A DNA stretch of 64,000 nucleotides from Nocardia arthritidis. Its GTDB lineage: Bacteria; Actinomycetota; Actinomycetes; Mycobacteriales; Mycobacteriaceae. A program made the position numbers and the translations under genes. Positions 35,035 through 44,278 of the stretch are shown one piece after another; the first letter of the stretch is position 1; every line of letters begins with the position of its first letter. The stretch covers positions 2,108,001 through 2,172,000 of the forward strand of contig NZ_CP046172.1 of assembly GCF_011801145.1 (NCBI RefSeq), given 5' to 3'. The notes beneath the pieces were generated by a model. It did not search any database, was not told the DNA's origin, and saw only the letters and a program-made list of their open reading frames with translations.

Positions 35035-37229
35035 GGCTTTTCCTCGCTGGGTGTTGGTGTTGTTGCGGCGTCGATGTCGGCGATGACGCGCAGGGCGCGG
35101 TGGTGGTCGGCTTGCAGGCGGGCGTGTTCGGTGGTGCGGGTTCTGCCGAGCTGGCCGAGGAAGGTTTTGGTGCGTTCGGCGTGTTCGATCCAGACGGGTC
35201 GGTGAACCTGGTGGTGGGTGGCCTGCGGGCAGCGGGCGGAGTCACACATGCCGATCAAGGGCCGGTCCGCGGTGGGGGTGTCGGCGAGTTTGAGGCAGAG
35301 CGCGCGGGAGGGGTCGGTGAACCAGCAGTAGTTCGCGGCGCCGAGGTGCAGCGTGTTGGCGCGTTTGGATAGCAGGTTGAGGATGTCGCGGTCGTTGCGT
35401 TGGATCTTCGGTGCTGCAGCAGGTTCGGTATTGAGTTCGGTGTCGACGGATGTGAAGAACTCGGTAAGGCTGCGGGCTCCGGGCCCGGCGGGCAGGATTC
35501 CTTGCTGGTAGTTGTGGAATTCGGCCAGCACGAGTTGCAGGTTGCGGTCGGCTTCGTGCTTGTTGACTTCGGCCAGCAGTTCGGCCTGGGCGCCGCCCGG
35601 GCGGGATGCGTAGCCTTCCGTGGTGGCCGTCGCGATGTGCTTGAGGTGTAGTTTCGTGGCGAGAACACCGCCGGGCCGGTAGGCCATTTCCAGTGCGAGA
35701 GTTCTTCTGAGCATGCGAAGGGTGACTGGCCCTTCGGGGATCGGGGCGAGCCCGAGACGGACGCCGGCCGGGGAGTTGACCCAGTTCCGGAACCAGGTGT
35801 ATCTGACCTGGAATGCGAAGCGGGAGAACAGCAATGCCCCTTCGCGGGGATTGTCGTGGAGTTTTTCGGCGAGTTCGACAGCGCGGTAGGCTGGCTCGAT
35901 GACGACCCATTCGTCGTCGGTGCCGCCGAGAGGCTGGCCTTTGACGATCTTGCTGGCAATGCGGTAGCGCTCGAGGCCGGGGACCGGTGCGGCGATCGGG
36001 CGGCGGCAGCCGACACGCAATTCCATCAGCTCGCTGGCCCGCATCCCGGACGTCGCGGCAACAACGATGAGTGCGGCGGTGCGGATGATTCCTACCAGGG
36101 CCACGGCCTGTGATCGGTGCAGCGGCAGGGTCCAGGCTGAACTGTTGCCGTTGGCGGTAGGAGCTTCGGCTGCGTCGCGCGCGAATGCTTTCTCGACTCC
36201 GACAGCGGCCACCGCGTCGCGCAGCGGTCCGCGCAGCGGGCGCTGCCACCGGCTCCAGAGCTGGGTGTATCCGGCTTGGCGGGCCAAGATCCCGGTGGCG
36301 ACCGGAAGCACGGGGTCGTCGGTCGACCAGCGGGCAGTGAGTCGGCGGTTGATGTCGTGGTCCTCGAGCATCGGCAGGGGTGTGTTCGTTGCGATGTAAT
36401 CGGCGAGGACTGTGCGGATGTCGTCGATTGCAGTCGGGCTGCTGTGACAGAGCCCGGGGGCCTTGAGAGACGATAGACGATCGGTTTCTCGGATCTGCTC
36501 GTTGAGCTCGATCGCGTGCGGTCCGAGGACCTCCACCAGATGCAGGGCAGCGGCCAGCATCGGCTGCAGCATCTCGCCTGCGATCGGTGGGGTCTTGTTT
36601 CCCATTCTGCCGGAAGGCATTTCGGCGACAGCGCTTGCTGTCGCCCCGCCCCAGGGGCGCAGGCTTTCCGAGACCCGGTCGGCGGTGAACAGGTCCCGGT
36701 AGTCGATCAAGTCCAGGATGATCTGCGCTGCGGAGCGTCGGATCGCGGGGCTTTGCTCACCGACGACGGTGCCGTCGGCGACGGTGAGGTAGCGGCGGAA
36801 GGCCAGATAGGCCTCGCAGGTCGAGGTATCGACCGTCGACAGCATCGTGATTCCCCGACTGGCGAGCCAGTCGAAAAACCTGCTGATTTCGCTCAGTCGC
36901 AGGCGGCAACTACGCAGATGCAATGGTGTGCGATAGGCCCGCGGCAAACGGACAACGGCGGGATGTCGTGGGGCGAGCAGCGCCATGATCAGCTCCTTGG
37001 CGACCAGGCGCCATCTCAGGTCGATGATCCCCACGAAGGTGAACCGCCTGCTCACCAGTGTCATGTCGACGGGCAGCCCGACAACGTCGGTGAAGTCCCA
37101 CAAATCGTCCTCGAACACCGGTCTGTGTGCGCCCGCGGGCAGGGCCAGCCCTGCCTGATCACAGACGTCGGTGAGTGCGAAGGGAGAGCGTCCGCTGTCG
37201 TCGCGGGGACGCGGTGCGGTCATGGTCAT
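35031..37229 (-). CDS. Tyrosine recombinase, third of trio (large, zinc-ribbon tail)
   Basis: A 732-residue tyrosine recombinase. Catalytic boxes are TSGMRASELMELR (first Arg), a Lys region near KGQPLGG, LRMLRRTLALEMA (second box, with the usual His replaced) and TATTEGYASR (Tyr nucleophile). The C-terminal hundred residues contain Cys and His residues (NYCWFTDPSRALCLK, MCDSARCPQATHHQVH) suggesting a zinc ribbon. ATG 37229 overlaps the preceding stop (ATGA). Size and tail resemble Tn554 TnpB-like and RitC/GinC-like proteins. Confidence 0.85.
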   Translation of the reverse strand: MTMTAPRPRDDSGRSPFALTDVCDQAGLALPAGAHRPVFEDDLWDFTDVVGLPVDMTLVSRRFTFVGIIDLRWRLVAKELIMALLAPRHPAVVRLPRAYRTPLHLRSCRLRLSEISRFFDWLASRGITMLSTVDTSTCEAYLAFRRYLTVADGTVVGEQSPAIRRSAAQIILDLIDYRDLFTADRVSESLRPWGGATASAVAEMPSGRMGNKTPPIAGEMLQPMLAAALHLVEVLGPHAIELNEQIRETDRLSSLKAPGLCHSSPTAIDDIRTVLADYIATNTPLPMLEDHDINRRLTARWSTDDPVLPVATGILARQAGYTQLWSRWQRPLRGPLRDAVAAVGVEKAFARDAAEAPTANGNSSAWTLPLHRSQAVALVGIIRTAALIVVAATSGMRASELMELRVGCRRPIAAPVPGLERYRIASKIVKGQPLGGTDDEWVVIEPAYRAVELAEKLHDNPREGALLFSRFAFQVRYTWFRNWVNSPAGVRLGLAPIPEGPVTLRMLRRTLALEMAYRPGGVLATKLHLKHIATATTEGYASRPGGAQAELLAEVNKHEADRNLQLVLAEFHNYQQGILPAGPGARSLTEFFTSVDTELNTEPAAAPKIQRNDRDILNLLSKRANTLHLGAANYCWFTDPSRALCLKLADTPTADRPLIGMCDSARCPQATHHQVHRPVWIEHAERTKTFLGQLGRTRTTEHARLQADHHRALRVIADIDAATTPTPSEEKP

Positions 37230-38950
37230 GCGGTGAGTTCCTCCGGGCGCAGCGGGATCTCACTGTCGGTGTCGTGGACGTGAGCGGCTGCCGCGGCGAG
37301 TTCGGTGGGGTCGAAACGAGCGAGGATGTCGTCGATGCGGGCGGCGTAAGGACCGAACACCGTCATGAAGTGGGCTGCGGGCATGCAGCGCCACTGGCGA
37401 GTGAAAAATGCCTTGAGCCGCAACAGATTCACCGCATGCCGGGGTGCGAACACCGCCAGTGGGCAGAGCAGACAAACCCAAGGCCGAGCCGGACACGGTT
37501 TGCCAGCCGGACCGTGCAGCCCGGCCAGCTGGTCCGCGCAAGCGGCGGTGAACACGTCACGGGCGCCGCCAACTAGTTCGGCGATGACAGTATCGTCGAG
37601 CTCTATCGACGCCAGTAACTGCGGATAGCCTTCGGCCAGCGCAGCGGTGTCGGCCTCGGTGATCACTGTCGGTGGCTGGGCGCGCCGCAGCAGATCGTGC
37701 TGGGCATCTTCGATAATGGTCTCGACGGCTTGCCGCTGCGCCGGGGTAGCTGCGCTCAGATAATGATCGCCTTCGACTGCCGGGGTGTGATTCGGGTCGA
37801 TTGTGGCCCGTCCGTTGCCGGTCCATGCGCGTTTGTCGCGCATCGCGTGGAAGGTGGTGCGGATTCTGGCCCGATGGATCTTCAACAGTGTGCCGTCGGC
37901 ACCGACGATTCCGTGCGTCCTGGCCCACCGCTGGCGGGAAACACTTGTCATCCGCGGTGCAGCCAATGCCGCATTGCCGGAGCGAGCCAGGCTCAGCCAG
38001 AGCCGCTCTCGCTCTGGCGGCGGGGTAAAGCCGCGCAGTAACGCCGAGTGTGCCAACCACTGTTCGAGCAGCCGCACTGCCCGGCGAGGCAGCGTGAGGC
38101 TCTCGGCCGCCGTGCGGCGCTTGAGATACGACAGCAAGACCGACGCATCGCCGGCCCATTCCACGTCGTCGATCCCCAGCCCTTCGATCCCGTCCGGCAC
38201 GATGCCCGAGTAGATGCCGAACAGTAGCCGGTAGGCGATCGACACATCCAGGTGCGGAAACACCGCCTGAGCCGCCTGGTAGAAAGCAGCTGGCCGATGG
38301 TGGTGGAAGAAGTCGTAGGACACCCCGAGCGCGGCGGCGAGGTCCGGTGCGCTGATCGGACCCAACCGTGACAGCAACCAGCAGAAGTTCTCCCATGTCC
38401 ATCCACCTTCACCGGGATGACGCCCCTGCGAGATCACCGCCAGGGCTCGCCGATGCTCGGCAAAGGAGTCCTCGACCAGCCTCTGACACGCCTCGGTCAG
38501 CCGCAGCCAGTCGGCTTCCGGATAGGGCGGAAGCGGGCGCCGATTGGGCTGGATGTTGAAATGCCGACCGGCAGCCAACTCCAGCACACCGTCGCCGAGC
38601 CTGCCACCGGCGCGGGCGAAACCCTCCACCAGCGCCCGGGTCAACGCCTCGAGTCGGGCCGGACCGGCCATCCAGAACTGCGCCAGCTGACCACGACGCA
38701 GATCGGCGATACCGCCGGTGAACTCCTGCTCGTCCAACGCGCGAACCATCGCCCGCAAAGCGCCCACGTAGCTGTCGACGGTGCTGCCGGTATCGGCGCT
38801 GCCGTGCGGATGGATCAACGCCACCAAACCAACGGCCAGATCCCGCACCAACCTCGGGCTCGGCAACCCCGACAGATCGAATTCCGCTGTGCTGCCGTCA
38901 CTGAACACGCAGTGCAGGCCGAGCGGGTCGTCGATCACCATTGTCCCCAT
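37226..38950 (-). CDS. Divergent tyrosine recombinase-like protein, second of trio
   Basis: A 574-residue protein whose second half follows a tyrosine-recombinase fold with eroded motifs. Box I is LFGIYSGIVPDGIEGLGIDDVEW without the Arg. A Lys lies in LSYLKRRTAAESLTL. IRTTFHAMRDKR stands in for box II, and DPNHTPAVEGDHYLSA offers a His and Tyr. Cysteines in CPARPWVCLLCPLAVF suggest metal binding. The ATG at 38950 shares one base with the preceding stop (TGATG). Probably a structural or regulatory partner of the other two recombinases. Confidence 0.78.
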   Translation of the reverse strand: MGTMVIDDPLGLHCVFSDGSTAEFDLSGLPSPRLVRDLAVGLVALIHPHGSADTGSTVDSYVGALRAMVRALDEQEFTGGIADLRRGQLAQFWMAGPARLEALTRALVEGFARAGGRLGDGVLELAAGRHFNIQPNRRPLPPYPEADWLRLTEACQRLVEDSFAEHRRALAVISQGRHPGEGGWTWENFCWLLSRLGPISAPDLAAALGVSYDFFHHHRPAAFYQAAQAVFPHLDVSIAYRLLFGIYSGIVPDGIEGLGIDDVEWAGDASVLLSYLKRRTAAESLTLPRRAVRLLEQWLAHSALLRGFTPPPERERLWLSLARSGNAALAAPRMTSVSRQRWARTHGIVGADGTLLKIHRARIRTTFHAMRDKRAWTGNGRATIDPNHTPAVEGDHYLSAATPAQRQAVETIIEDAQHDLLRRAQPPTVITEADTAALAEGYPQLLASIELDDTVIAELVGGARDVFTAACADQLAGLHGPAGKPCPARPWVCLLCPLAVFAPRHAVNLLRLKAFFTRQWRCMPAAHFMTVFGPYAARIDDILARFDPTELAAAAAHVHDTDSEIPLRPEELTA

Positions 38951-40404
38951 CACAGCTGTTCCTCGTCGAACTCCGCATCGGCTTCCCGTGTGGCAGTGTC
39001 CTCGTTGATGAGACCGGTTGCGGTGCCGACAGTTTCGTAGATTTGGCGATAGATCCTGGTGGTGTCCAAGCGTTTTGCGTATTTCTCCGTCGTCAACACG
39101 GTCGAATGGCCAAGAAGATCCCGCAGCACCAGCAACGGGTCGGCCTTGGTCAGATAGAACACCAACGCCGCGTCGGTGTCGGTGTCGCGCACCAGCTTCG
39201 CCGCCCGCCGGTAGTAGCCGGTCACCAGATACTCCAGGGTTTGCATCGAAAACGTGTGCCGAAGCCGATGTGGGTGAACATGCGGGAACCGTGGTTCGAA
39301 TCGGGCCCGGATCCGGTCGGCGGTGCGCTCGAACACCGTCGCCCACGCCGTGAACGGGCCGCCATCACCACGCACCGCCAGCAGGCACGACCCGCCCTCC
39401 GGCGCCACCAGACGCCGCCGCTCCGCCGCAGTCAGCGACTCCCACGACCGGCGGACACCATTGATCCGGCCACCCCGCGGGCCGGGGTCGGTCACCAACA
39501 GTGGTTCACCCCACCGCCGCGGCGGCCGCCAGGCCGACCCCTCCGTGGCCGCGGCGCGGTCGAGCTGCAGATAGTCGTGCAACCCCGCCAGCGCCTCGTA
39601 GGAGATCCAGGTGGTACGGAACTTGCGGCCCTTGGTGATTGCGCCCGGCACCGGGAACGGAATCGGGATCGCCGTCGGCGCCGGCGGCAGCGCCGGGATC
39701 TCCCACGGCAACAAGTGCGTGAACTCACCCAGCCGCAACCCGGTCGCCAACGCCAGATCCCCGACCGCAGCGTTTCGAGTCATTTCCCGCCCCGAGAATC
39801 CGGTGTCCGGGCTGCCGTCGGGCGCCAGGCCCCGCAGGCCCTTGCGGAACAGATCGACGAAGTCCGGTTCCAGATACTTGATCGTCACGTGCGGTTTCGG
39901 GGTGCGACGCACCGCCAGGTTCACCCGCACGTCCCGGCCGGTCCCGGCGAAGACTGCCCGCGCGGTCCGATAGGTGAACGGCTCCGCAGTCGCAAAACCT
40001 TCCTCGATCGCCCACCGATAAAACAGCGACAAGATACTCATGTGCTGGCCCCACGTGCTCGCCGCGAACCGCGCCCGCACCGGCCCCGCCGCCCGATACT
40101 CGGCATACCGGCTCAACCCGGCCTTCAACCGGTCCCGCGAATCGAACAGCCCCACACCATGTTCGACGAGGAACTCCACCCATTCCTTGACCACCCGCGC
40201 GTAGTTCTCCCACGAACTCGGCGCCGGCGCCCCACTGGCCGGAAGCAGCCGCAGCCACCGGTTCACCACCGCCGCCGGTCGCGCGGCGGCCGGGCCGTCC
40301 TCGAACAGCAGGTCGTCATCGACGATGAACGGCATGCCCTCCGGGATCACCGGCCGGTGCTCGACATCCCAGGACTGCCAGCCCGTAGAAGAGAAGTAAC
40401 TCAT
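38950..40404 (-). CDS. Tyrosine recombinase, first of trio
   Basis: A 484-residue integrase with a SAM-like N-terminal core-binding region (SWENYARVVKEWVEFLVEHG) and an intact catalytic domain: ATGLRLGEFTHL, HPHRLRHTFSMQTLEY, LLGHSTVLTTEKYAKRL. All of Arg, His-x-x-Arg, Gly-His and Tyr are present, so this is the likeliest active strand-transfer enzyme. ATG 40404 is chosen; the frame is open to 40461. It opens the four-gene operon. Confidence 0.88.
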   Translation of the reverse strand: MSYFSSTGWQSWDVEHRPVIPEGMPFIVDDDLLFEDGPAAARPAAVVNRWLRLLPASGAPAPSSWENYARVVKEWVEFLVEHGVGLFDSRDRLKAGLSRYAEYRAAGPVRARFAASTWGQHMSILSLFYRWAIEEGFATAEPFTYRTARAVFAGTGRDVRVNLAVRRTPKPHVTIKYLEPDFVDLFRKGLRGLAPDGSPDTGFSGREMTRNAAVGDLALATGLRLGEFTHLLPWEIPALPPAPTAIPIPFPVPGAITKGRKFRTTWISYEALAGLHDYLQLDRAAATEGSAWRPPRRWGEPLLVTDPGPRGGRINGVRRSWESLTAAERRRLVAPEGGSCLLAVRGDGGPFTAWATVFERTADRIRARFEPRFPHVHPHRLRHTFSMQTLEYLVTGYYRRAAKLVRDTDTDAALVFYLTKADPLLVLRDLLGHSTVLTTEKYAKRLDTTRIYRQIYETVGTATGLINEDTATREADAEFDEEQL

Positions 40405-40500
40405 GATCACGAGCGGCCACGGTAGAAACACCACACGACCTAACGCAACGCCCAAACACACTGGCCCCCTGCCCCTTCCGAGGCCAATGCAACACAGGAA

Positions 40501-41355
40501 CTAAGCGGGGACAATGTGGCGGAGCCAGTGGGTGCTGATCTGCTGGCGCCGGACCCATTCCAGGTGCGTACCGATCCGATTCCATAGGGAATCGTAACGG
40601 CGGCGCGTGACCACTCGGCCGTCGCGTTGACGGAACAAGGGTTCGGATTCGACGGGGTTGTCACCGTGCCGTTCCGCAATGTGGTGGAGCATGGCGTTCA
40701 TGAGCGGGCACGACACTGGTTGCCAACGGACCGTTTCGCCCTTCTCACGTAGATAGACGAGGCATTGCTGCGGATCGAGGTCCATCGGCCGTAAGGCCAG
40801 AGCTCCAGCTCGCCGGCAGGCGGTTTCGATATGAAGGCGAAGCAACATGGCATCCAGGCATGGGTCGTTTCCGGTTGTCGCCGCGACGTGCACGATTTCT
40901 TCGAGTTGGTGGTCGGATATCGCCCGCCTGGTGCTGGCCAGCCTGCGGGGTTTGGGTACTTTTCGCGCGGGGTTGTCATCGCGGCGGATGAGACCGTCTT
41001 CTTCGGCGCGCCGGTAGAGATACCGGGCGGCGGCGATGAGGCTCTCGACTGCGCTACGTCCACCGCGCGAGTTGCGACGAACGATTGCCTGCTGTTTGGT
41101 CCGTTCGGCGAGTTGCCGGAGTTCGGTAGGGGTTGGCTCAATGATGAGACGCTTGCCCCATGCCGCTTCGATGCGTCGCAGGTACGGGCCGTAGACGCGG
41201 AGCGTGGTCGGCGGCATCGTGGCGATGATCGTCGGTATGTAGGTGCTGAAGGTGGGGACGTCGACTGGCGGGGTGGTTTCGACGAGTTGCTGCGGTGTGA
41301 GTCCGAGTTTCGCGAGCAACAGCCTGGCGGCCTCGATCTCGGTGGCGGTTGTCAT
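40501..41355 (-). pseudogene. N-terminal part of tyrosine integrase split by mobile element
   Basis: Reads 284 residues from ATG 41355. It has a normal core-binding domain (VPTFSTYIPTIIATMPPTTLRVYGPYL) and the start of the catalytic domain (ETACRRAGALALR, YLREKGETVRWQPV, STHWLRH), then IVPA and a stop that lie in inserted DNA. The GH and Tyr motifs are missing and are found 6.9 kb away at 33451-33630. It is translationally coupled to the AbrB-like gene (ATGA overlap). As it stands the enzyme cannot recombine; precise excision would restore about 344 residues. Confidence 0.88.
40505..40514. repeat. Right terminal repeat of mobile element
   Basis: GCGGGGACAA, the inverted form of TTGTCCCCGC; it pairs with 33633-33642. 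Confidence 0.55.
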
Positions 41356-41825
41356 CGGGCACCACCCGTCGATTGCTCGTGCAATGGTGATAATGCCTGC
41401 TCTATGAGCCGCATCGGATAAACAAGAAGAAGGTTGCCGCGCACTGACGCTGCGATAAGAACGCGGTTCCCCGGTTCGATCAGGCAGCGATGGCGGCAAC
41501 ATGCGGGTAGAAGCAGATGTCCTCGACCTGTTAGCCGATGGTCACCGTGCTGGTCCTGCCTGATGATGATGGTTCGTCCGACGACTTCGATTGCCAATCT
41601 GGACTTGGGTCCCCAGTTCAAGCGGCCGACGGGTCTGCGGTCACTGAGCCGGCCGTTGACGCTGACCGACGCGACGCTGTAGTGGAATTGATCAGCCTGG
41701 GCGACGATGTCATCAATTAGGTCCGGCATCGGAAGTCGTGTCGGTAGATCGGAATCTACCGGAGTCGTGGATTGGCTGGCGGACCAGGTCAGTGGTATGG
41801 CGGTGCCTTTCGGGTCGCTACTCAT
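41352..41825 (-). CDS. AbrB/SpoVT-like DNA-binding protein in integrase operon
   Basis: A 157-residue protein. Its core SRLAIEVVGRTIIIRQDQHGDHRLTGRGHLLLPACCRHRCLIEPGNRVLIAA resembles a SpoVT-AbrB swapped-hairpin strand pattern, though degenerate. It overlaps both its upstream neighbour and the integrase by ATGA, a tight three-gene unit. It may regulate the integrase or act in recombination directionality. The family call is tentative. Confidence 0.65.
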   Translation of the reverse strand: MSSDPKGTAIPLTWSASQSTTPVDSDLPTRLPMPDLIDDIVAQADQFHYSVASVSVNGRLSDRRPVGRLNWGPKSRLAIEVVGRTIIIRQDQHGDHRLTGRGHLLLPACCRHRCLIEPGNRVLIAASVRGNLLLVYPMRLIEQALSPLHEQSTGGAR

Positions 41826-42064
41826 TCGCTGTCCTGTTCGAGTGGTGTCTTCTTGCCGGCGACCCACTCGTCGACGTCGGCTTCGTCGAAGAGCAGAGGA
41901 GAATTCTGGGCACCGCCCGCTTTCCAGGCCAGGTCGTAGAGTTCGTGGCCTCTGACGCGAAGATGTCGGATGCGGTCGGGGCTGTGTCCGGTTCGGGCCG
42001 AGACCTGGTGGATTCGCAGAATTCGTCCGCGAACACGACCAGGGCGGCCTTTGATGGATTCCAT
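41822..42064 (-). CDS. Excisionase-like helix-turn-helix protein
   Basis: An 80-residue basic protein with a MerR/Xis-like winged helix: RILRIHQVSARTGHSPDRIRHLRVRGHELYDLAWKAG followed by PLLFDEADVDEWVAGK. The spacing and the DEADVDEWV ending match small excisionases. It is first in the xis-AbrB-int unit (ATGA overlaps), so it was probably the directionality factor of the now split integrase. Confidence 0.75.
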   Translation of the reverse strand: MESIKGRPGRVRGRILRIHQVSARTGHSPDRIRHLRVRGHELYDLAWKAGGAQNSPLLFDEADVDEWVAGKKTPLEQDSE

Positions 42065-42076
42065 ATCGCGGCCGAG

Positions 42077-42346
42077 TCAGGTGAGGTCGGCCTGCGCGGC
42101 GAGGGATTGGGCCTCGTGGGAGAACCAGAGTGCCAGCTCCTCTGCGTCGTGCTGGTCTATGCCCTTCTTGAATTCGGCCAGCAAGGTGACGATGACAAAG
42201 GCGGGCCGGACCCCTTCGTCGGGGTCCTGAATCATTTCGACCAGAGCGGTCACGGCTTTGAAATCCCCGCGCACCGTGTGAGCGAGCGCGGACATGGCAA
42301 TCTGTTGTTCGCGGATCGAAGCCGGGTCTTGCTGGACGTGCGCCAT
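42077..42346 (-). CDS. Small hypothetical protein
   Basis: An 89-residue acidic helical protein (ASIREQQIAMSALAHTVRGDFKAVTALVEMIQD, ELALWFSHEAQSLAAQ). ATG 42346 has a GAGGTG site. It ends 12 bases before the excisionase-like gene and probably belongs to the same operon. I do not recognise a family. Confidence 0.65.
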   Translation of the reverse strand: MAHVQQDPASIREQQIAMSALAHTVRGDFKAVTALVEMIQDPDEGVRPAFVIVTLLAEFKKGIDQHDAEELALWFSHEAQSLAAQADLT

Positions 42347-43029
42347 GGGAAACACCTCGCAGAGGGCATCCGGCGGGCGTAGCAAGGCTGACCATCAGCC
42401 GGTGGGCCGCCGGAGGAAGTGGGTAGACCCGATCCGTGACGGCGAATGTGCCGTAGTCGGCAAGATCGGGAACCGTCGCAAGAACCTGCACAAGTCGACG
42501 GCGCTACATCCGGACACGCTGCCAGCGATCGCCGGGAAACCCCGAACGGGGGCGCGGTAGCAATTGTAGACCAGGCGGAATTGCCACTGCAACTATGTGG
42601 CTATCGAAATGCCTTGACCGCCTCAGCGTCGTCGCAATCGCGGATCGTCTGGTGACGAGGAGCGGGTACTGCGGTGATGGGCGCGGATCTCGGGGATCTT
42701 TCGGCCATTGCGTTCCACCTTTGCGGATGTCGAATTGCTTCGTGGCGTCCCTGGAAGTGCCGATATTTGCTGTACTGCACTATTCCTGTCGTGCGTCTGG
42801 TGGAGTTGAGTCGTTTTCTAGACGCGGGGCGATAGTCTGAGGGCGGAGCGGCAGGACGCGCACGCGCTCCATCTCTTCCCGCTGTAGTCGCCTCGCCCAC
42901 GCCGGTACGGTGACGTTGACAGCAAAGGTCCTTCCCGGGGCCCGCGTTTCGCTCGTATCCCCTGTTCACATGTGCTTCTTTCGTCGTAGGCAGGGTGGCG
43001 TGGGCACCCGTGCCGGGAATGGACGAAGC
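42347..43029. other. 683-bp divergent region, no clear gene
   Basis: Nothing convincing was seen. A 35-codon frame on the minus strand at 42601-42708 (MAERSPRSAPITAVPAPRH...) has a plausible AAAGGTGG site but no known family; it may be a small peptide gene. Confidence 0.4.
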
Positions 43030-43977
43030 ATGCCGAAGAACAGCAGCGCGCGTCGGCGACGCCGCGCTCGCCGCATCGCGGGCGAGGACGGCGTGAAATA
43101 CGCCGAAGCCCTCCGCCGCGGCGACGAACGTGCCACGCGGGCACGCGAGCTGGCCGAAAAGAACGCACGGTTGCGGCCTGGGAAGATCGAGATCGACGGG
43201 GTCGAAAAGTACTGGCGGCGTGACGATGCCGAACAACTGGGCCAGGACGGGATGGCGGATCCGACCCACAAGGATGTCGTGGTCGCGGCGGATGCGCTGT
43301 TGCCGAAGGTCCATGCGCTCCAATCGGCCAAGCTGACACCGACGACAGTGGTCGTGCCCTACTGGCAAGGGGTGACCCAGAACGAGTTGAACGAGGAATT
43401 CCGCAAGAACATCCAGCAGGTACTCGACGATCTGAAGCGTGTGCGTGAGGACGCGGATCTCGACTGCGTCGAGTGGACAACCGTCGCTGCCGCCTACTAC
43501 GGGGTAGAAGTGAAGCTGAGCGGGTTACGCCGGATCACCGGTGGGGCGCTGCACGAGTGGCTCGAGTCGGCCGTGGAGTCGGCGGAGTTGCTGTCGATGA
43601 CGGCCGAAGCCGTCCATAGTCGAGGGTGCCTGCTCGGCGCGGACCGTTCACGTCGCTGGGGCTGGGGGTACTCGGCGTGCAGTGGCGGTGAGGTACGGGT
43701 CCGCGTGCGGATCTTCGACGACGACACCACCATCACCGTTCCTGGGTGTCCGCGGCACGCCGCCGAGGAGATCGTCTACTTTGACTACGACGTCGAAGGT
43801 GGTTACACCGTTGTCGAGGTCATGGGCGGCACCGACGGCGACCTTGATGTGATCTATGAGCTCGTCGAGGTCGTTCGCGGGGAACGCGCTGTACTACAAC
43901 GAGAACAGGCGAAGAACAAGTCGGGAGTCAGGATCGCGCCCGAGCCGCCATGGCGGCGCCGCGAGGACCACTGGTGA
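43030..43977 (+). CDS. Hypothetical protein of accessory region
   Basis: A 315-residue soluble protein with a very basic N-terminus (SARRRRRARRIAGEDG), a charged helical region (EEFRKNIQQVLDDLKRVREDADLD) and a beta-rich second half (EVRVRVRIFDDDTTITVPG, EEIVYFDYDVEGGYTVVEVMGGTDGDLD). There are no signal or membrane segments. Function is not recognised. Codon choice is normal for the organism, so it is a real gene. Confidence 0.7.
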   Translation: MPKNSSARRRRRARRIAGEDGVKYAEALRRGDERATRARELAEKNARLRPGKIEIDGVEKYWRRDDAEQLGQDGMADPTHKDVVVAADALLPKVHALQSAKLTPTTVVVPYWQGVTQNELNEEFRKNIQQVLDDLKRVREDADLDCVEWTTVAAAYYGVEVKLSGLRRITGGALHEWLESAVESAELLSMTAEAVHSRGCLLGADRSRRWGWGYSACSGGEVRVRVRIFDDDTTITVPGCPRHAAEEIVYFDYDVEGGYTVVEVMGGTDGDLDVIYELVEVVRGERAVLQREQAKNKSGVRIAPEPPWRRREDHW

Positions 43978-44278
43978 TCATCTGCGGTCAGGTGCTTCAG
44001 CGACGTATCGTAGGGCCCTCGAGCAGCGCGGTGACGGGCGTCCTGCACGATGGCCGATTCAGCAACAGGGCTGATGATGCGTCGCTGAGTGGGCGGCGGT
44101 GCCGCCACCGTGCTGCGATCCAGAGTTGCAGCGGGGGCGGCATCGCGCGGCGTGCGGCGGTCGAGGTCACCTCCGGCTCGCATGCGCTGCGCGCCGGGAT
44201 CGACCTTCGCATCGAGGATGGGGTCGGTGTCGTTTTCACCGAACCCGGCCCTCCGATGATTTGGGGTCCCGGTTTTGG
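43978..44278. other. 301-bp convergent gap
   Basis: No gene was seen between the 43030-43977 gene and the convergent DUF2130 gene. Open frames crossing it lack coding character. Confidence 0.5.

Larger units (their letters stand above)
33631..40514 (-). mobile_element. RIT/GInt/Tn554-like element inserted in an integrase gene
   Basis: About 6.88 kb carrying three tyrosine recombinases and a DUF6262-like protein in one overlapping operon, plus a serine resolvase. All are transcribed leftward. Its ends are placed where the host integrase reading breaks (LRH codons). The ends read TTGTTTCCGC inward on the left (33633-33642) and TTGTCCCCGC inward on the right (40505-40514), an imperfect terminal inverted repeat. 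The flanking host bases are GCCACA and GGCACA, five of six identical, as expected for coupling sequences or a short duplication. Gene content matches the known trio-recombinase classes. Exact ends are inferred to within a few bases. Confidence 0.8.
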
